This document shows positions 60,469 through 64,000 of a stretch of 64,000 bases of DNA, piece after piece. Numbering within the stretch: position 1 is the stretch's first letter; each line of letters starts with the position of its first letter. The translations under genes and the position numbers were made by a program. The DNA is from Pseudomonadota bacterium (lineage in GTDB: Bacteria > Pseudomonadota > Alphaproteobacteria > Rhizobiales > Xanthobacteraceae), in the NCBI GenBank assembly GCA_023387735.1, contig JAEWHP010000017.1:1-64000 (forward strand), in the 5' to 3' direction. The notes below the pieces were generated by a model. The model was not told the DNA's origin. It saw only the letters and a list, made by a program, of their open reading frames with translations, and did not search any database.

Positions 60469-62784
60469 TCAGAAATCGAATGCCGCCGACAAGATGTAGG
60501 TTCGCGGCGAGCCGACCGTCACGAACGAGCCGGTCGTGAGCCAGTAGTTGTTGTCGAACAGGTTTTCGATGTTGGCGCGGATCGTGACGGGCCGACCGTT
60601 GAACGCCGTCACGTATCGGGCGCCGACGTCGAAGCGGGTCCAGTCGGAGAACTTCTGCCACGGATTGTTGAGGTTCGTGAGATATGAGCCCGATGTGTAG
60701 ATCACGCGGCCATTGAGGGAGAGCCCGGATACCCACGGCGTATCCCAGTCGAGACTAGCGGAGAACGTCTTGTCCGGCACGCCGGCGGCGTCTTTGCCGA
60801 TTTCCAGCGGATTGGACGATTTCGTTATCTCCGGATCCAGGAACATCGCGCTGACCATACCGCGAAGACCGGGCATCAAAAGACCATAGGCGTTCAGCTC
60901 CAAACCACGGTTGCGCTGTTCGCCGTCGTAGGCCCGGATGTTGGCCGGCGTCGTGATCAGCAGGGGACGCGCAATCTGGAAGACGGCGGCGGTCGTGGTG
61001 ATCGTGCCCCAATCCACCTTGACGCCGGCTTCCTGCTGCTTCGACTTGAAGGGGGCCAGTATTTCACCGCGGTTTGCGAAGGTGTTGGGAACGATGATGC
61101 CCTGACTCAGTCCTTCGGCGTAGTTCGCGTACAGCGAGACGTTCTGCAATGGCTTGACGACAATGCCCGCAAGCGGCGTCACAGCTTCCGCTCCATAGCT
61201 GCTTGTCTGCAGACCAGTGGTGGTGCTGAAGGCATCCTGCTCCACCCTCTGATGACGAGCACCGACGGTGAAGAGCACCGAGTCGTTCAGGAACGACAGC
61301 GTGTCCGCAATCGCCATGCTCCGGAACATGATCTCGTTAGCCTTCTGCGGCGGCAGGCGCGTGCCGGTAACCACCGGAAGCGGTGAGGGGTTGTAGATGT
61401 TCGACGGCACCGATTGGGCCGGCGTGTTGGCAACATAGGCGTTGCCGTTCTCCTGGTAGTAGCCGGTGAAGGCGACATTGACCGCATGGCCGACGCCCCC
61501 GATCTGGAAACGCGATCGCACGCCTGCGTTGCCGCTCGTCGTCTTGCTGTAGGAATCGTAGTAGGCGTTGATGAGCCTGAAATTGCCGAACTGGTCCATG
61601 CCGCCGGGGTAGCCGGCGACGCGAGAATCAGGGAAGGTCTGGTAGTTCTCGCCGTCGCGATAGCCGATACCGGCATAGGCCGTCAGCGCTTCGGAGATGT
61701 CGTATTCGGCAGCCGTGGCAATGGTGTTGTCCCGCTGCTTCAGCGTCGTGCCGGGGTACCAGTTGCTGCGCGCGTCGGGCACGGCAGGAATGAACGGCAC
61801 GGTGGTCTGAATTCCCATCTGAGGACGGAAGTTTTTGGTGTCGTCATTCTGTGAAATGGCATCGAGCGTCCAGCGGAAGCGCTCGCCGCGATAGTCGACC
61901 CCCAGCGCACCGAGACCGGTCCGCCAGTTGCCGCCGTCGATCGAAGCTTCGCCGTTGCGCCCAACCCCGGTGAAACGAACGCCCCATTCCTTGTTCGCGC
62001 CGTAACGGCCGCTGTTCTCCAGCTGGAGGCCGTAGCTGCCGGCGCTCATGAAGAACGGGGTCACACGCGTGAAGGGTATCTCGCCCGCGCGTTTGGTGAG
62101 GATGTTGATGGCGCCGCCAACGCTGCCGCCAGGAGCGATTCCGTTTATGAGCGCCCCCGGCCCCTTGAGCAGTTCGATCCGCTCGATAATCGGGGCGGGT
62201 ACGCGACTAGAGGAAACAAGCCCGTACAGGCCGTTGAGGCCAACGTCGCCCGCACCAACGGGGAAACCGCGAATTTGGAGCGTGTCGTCGAACCCGTTCT
62301 GTGCGGTGGTAGCTCGAACGGAGGCATCATTGATCAACGTGTCCGCCGCCGTTCGCGCCTGCTGATTCTCGATCAGTTGCGACGTGAAATTCACGGTACT
62401 GAAAGGCACATTCATGACGCTTTGGTTGCCGAGCAGGCCGAGCGTTCCGCCCTGAGCGATCTGGCCACCGGCATACGCCGGCGCGGGAGCACCAAGAGTG
62501 CGGGTCGTTCCCATCGTGGTGGGAGGCGCGACCGGCGCGGGAGGCCGTTCGGTCGATTGTCGGGGTGCGACGCGGGCCGAGCGCTGCGCCGTGCCACGGG
62601 ACCGTACAGGGGTCGTCACACGTGTTCTCTGCTGGGGTGCATCGATCGACACCGGAGGCAACGTCTGCGACGATGTGCCCTGCGCCCCGCTCTCCGAAGC
62701 TCCCGTGCCAATCAGGCACAACGAAACAACGCTTGTGGCCGCACCGACATACAGGCGGCTCTTGTAGTTTTTGAAGTTGCTCAC
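60469..62784 (-). CDS. TonB-dependent siderophore receptor
   Basis: A 771-residue outer-membrane receptor. Signal region after SNFKNYKSRLYVGAATSVVS; a Pro/Arg-rich stretch (about 40-95); plug domain from about 120 (DTLINDASVRATTAQNGFDD, LQIRGFPVG, IERIELLKGPGALINGIAPG, GGAINILTKRA); then the beta-barrel ending in aromatic YILSAAFDF. Similar to FhuA/FpvA-like ferric-siderophore receptors; ligand not inferable. Start GTG 62784 after GGGGCGA; 62787 or TTG 62805 possible. Confidence 0.9.
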   Translation of the reverse strand: MSNFKNYKSRLYVGAATSVVSLCLIGTGASESGAQGTSSQTLPPVSIDAPQQRTRVTTPVRSRGTAQRSARVAPRQSTERPPAPVAPPTTMGTTRTLGAPAPAYAGGQIAQGGTLGLLGNQSVMNVPFSTVNFTSQLIENQQARTAADTLINDASVRATTAQNGFDDTLQIRGFPVGAGDVGLNGLYGLVSSSRVPAPIIERIELLKGPGALINGIAPGGSVGGAINILTKRAGEIPFTRVTPFFMSAGSYGLQLENSGRYGANKEWGVRFTGVGRNGEASIDGGNWRTGLGALGVDYRGERFRWTLDAISQNDDTKNFRPQMGIQTTVPFIPAVPDARSNWYPGTTLKQRDNTIATAAEYDISEALTAYAGIGYRDGENYQTFPDSRVAGYPGGMDQFGNFRLINAYYDSYSKTTSGNAGVRSRFQIGGVGHAVNVAFTGYYQENGNAYVANTPAQSVPSNIYNPSPLPVVTGTRLPPQKANEIMFRSMAIADTLSFLNDSVLFTVGARHQRVEQDAFSTTTGLQTSSYGAEAVTPLAGIVVKPLQNVSLYANYAEGLSQGIIVPNTFANRGEILAPFKSKQQEAGVKVDWGTITTTAAVFQIARPLLITTPANIRAYDGEQRNRGLELNAYGLLMPGLRGMVSAMFLDPEITKSSNPLEIGKDAAGVPDKTFSASLDWDTPWVSGLSLNGRVIYTSGSYLTNLNNPWQKFSDWTRFDVGARYVTAFNGRPVTIRANIENLFDNNYWLTTGSFVTVGSPRTYILSAAFDF

Positions 62785-64000
62785 CACTCGCCCCAATTCA
62801 CCCAATCAGTGCTGACTAGGGAAATGGAGACGCCGCGACAACTGCACCGAATTTAGAATCGCTGTTAGAGTCGTTCCAATCTGATTTGGTGTGCTGGCTG
62901 CGACGAAGAAGCGAAGAATGAAATCAGACTGTATATGCGCGCACTACTTCGTTGAGTCGGAAACTCGAAGTCGTGCACGCGACGTGATGATCTCGCGTCA
63001 ACATGCCGCACAGTGCGTGGGGAATGCCGCGAGCTTTGCAATCGTGTTGCGGTCGATCTTGCCGGCGTGTTGCTGATGACTCGCGATACTTAGAATCGTT
63101 TGAAATTGCAATCTTGGTTCGTCTCCGCGTTCAGTGCGCGTCACCGGACTGCCGCCCATTGATGAGTCGATGGTCGCCGAGCATGTCATCCGCGAGTTCT
63201 CAGTCGAGAAGGCCCACGTGCCAACGCCGCCGGACTGGCCACCTTCATCAACGCAGCCCGCTAGGCTCGCCGGCCAAAGCGGTGGCTTGTCCAATGGACC
63301 GCGCGGCGGACACTTCGTTGCTCATGCCCCGATCGGCGGAACATCGCGCACGGCAATGTTGCGCCATCGCTGCCCGGCATCGCCGATGCGACTCGGCGGA
63401 CGATTAACCGCCTGGAAAATCTCAATTTTCAGAAATGATGGTGCCCAGGAAAGGATTGTCGCGCAAATGCGACAAGTCCAGTAAAATCAGACACTTAGTG
63501 GCATCACCCATAACGCATGTGTACTACCAAAATGTACCCGAGTCGATCCAACTTTGCTCTTTCCGCGCCCAGTAAACTTACTATTTTAATAATGCGAGTG
63601 TGGTCGGCGAGATACGGCAGCGCGTTCGCCTGGCGAAGGTCAGTCCGGTGCTGTGGGGATGCGATCTTCTACCGGAAGGGTGCTGCGAAAGCTCGGAACC
63701 CATGGATCGCCGGCGCGCCGTTTTTGCGTCGCAAGTAGCGAGCAAACTTCCACCGCAGCGGCGCGCGTGGAGGCCTTCGATGGCACACGCTTTTGTGGAG
63801 ATCATCGTCGATGGCGCGGCGGCAGGGATTGATCCTGCTGCGCCATCGACGGTATCATTAAACCCTTAAGAGATTTAGAGGAAGTAAAGTTAAGAGTGAG
63901 GTTAGATCTTCCGCCAATTTCTTCCCGAAACGACGTGCCCTCTTCCTAAAGTGACGTTTATATGCGCGGCCCTCGCTTTATGCGATCTGGCCCGGTCACA
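62785..64000. other. Right-end region without a supported gene
   Basis: About 1.2 kb. 62785-62890 is the receptor upstream region; TTTAGAA at 62852-62858 resembles an Irr-box half-site but I find no clean second half. Open frames at 63003-63407, 63134-63484 and 63600-63869 have no recognisable domain, poor start contexts and odd composition (Cys/Arg-rich), so I do not call them. 63480-63600 and 63850-63960 are A/T-rich compared with the rest of the window. Decayed DNA or a long regulatory region is possible. Confidence 0.4.

Noticed and set aside
62845..62880. Irr or Fur box before the siderophore receptor
   Set aside because: TTTAGAA at 62852 is a plausible half-site, but the second half does not match well enough to call an operator.

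Overview
The window is a high-GC (about 63-66% by eye) stretch of an alphaproteobacterial chromosome, most like Bradyrhizobium or a close relative (Rhodopseudomonas/Afipia group). This rests on recognised gene order (mutM | ubiE-ubiB-coaBC-dut; divL-tsaE/amgK-murU-addB-addA-trxA; aroA-cmk-rpsA-sppA-ihfB-lapA-trpFBA-accD-folC; lptC-lptA-lptB-rpoN-hpf-ptsN), on a ROSE-type RNA thermometer before a small heat-shock gene followed by a DUF1150 gene, and on several dispersed palindromic repeats of the kind common in these genomes. It is almost all core chromosome. I saw no prophage, plasmid, symbiosis-island or CRISPR signature.

Layout. 1-6300: a LysR regulator divergent from an aldo/keto reductase, a MoeB/ThiF-type enzyme, a secreted trypsin-fold protein lacking its catalytic His, and gamma-glutamyltransferase. 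6500-12600: an orphan ParA-like ATPase, mutM, then ubiE-ubiB-coaBC-dut with overlapping or tightly spaced genes. CoaBC carries an N-terminal ribbon-helix-helix domain and has paired dyads just upstream. 12800-25600: divL (a tyrosine pseudokinase), a TsaE/AmgK fusion, a PilZ protein, murU, addB-addA and trxA, covering cell-cycle control, cell-wall sugar recycling and double-strand break repair. 25600-38700, all on the minus strand apart from one inserted gene: aroA-cmk-rpsA-sppA-ihfB-lapA-trpF-trpB-trpA-accD-folC and a phosphoesterase. A 455-bp cassette with 49-bp inverted termini and an opposite-strand DUF559 nuclease-like gene sits exactly between trpB and trpA.

38800-50000: a TIGR02300 protein, tRNA-Ala(GGC), the ohrR/ohr peroxide pair with its operator, a CoA-transferase, the ugpBAEC glycerol-3-phosphate importer, the ROSE-controlled Hsp20 gene with DUF1150, a chemoreceptor and a HepT/MntA-type toxin-antitoxin pair. 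50000-56800: ptsN, hpf, rpoN, lptB, lptA, lptC (nitrogen/PTS regulation plus LPS export) and ribonuclease D. 57000-62800: a small RHH protein with its own palindrome and an iron-acquisition cluster (TonB-dependent receptor, DUF4198, DUF3649, PepSY membrane protein, DUF3325). The last 1.2 kb has no gene I can support.

Most unusual: (1) the DUF559 cassette in the trp operon and a gene-less relative at 34383-34570 sharing its inner terminus; (2) the RHH-CoaBC fusion with two dyads 22 bp apart next to its ribosome binding site; (3) several family members with altered active-site or metal-site residues (pseudoprotease, AccD, MoeB-like, aldo/keto reductase, HepT, CoaC).
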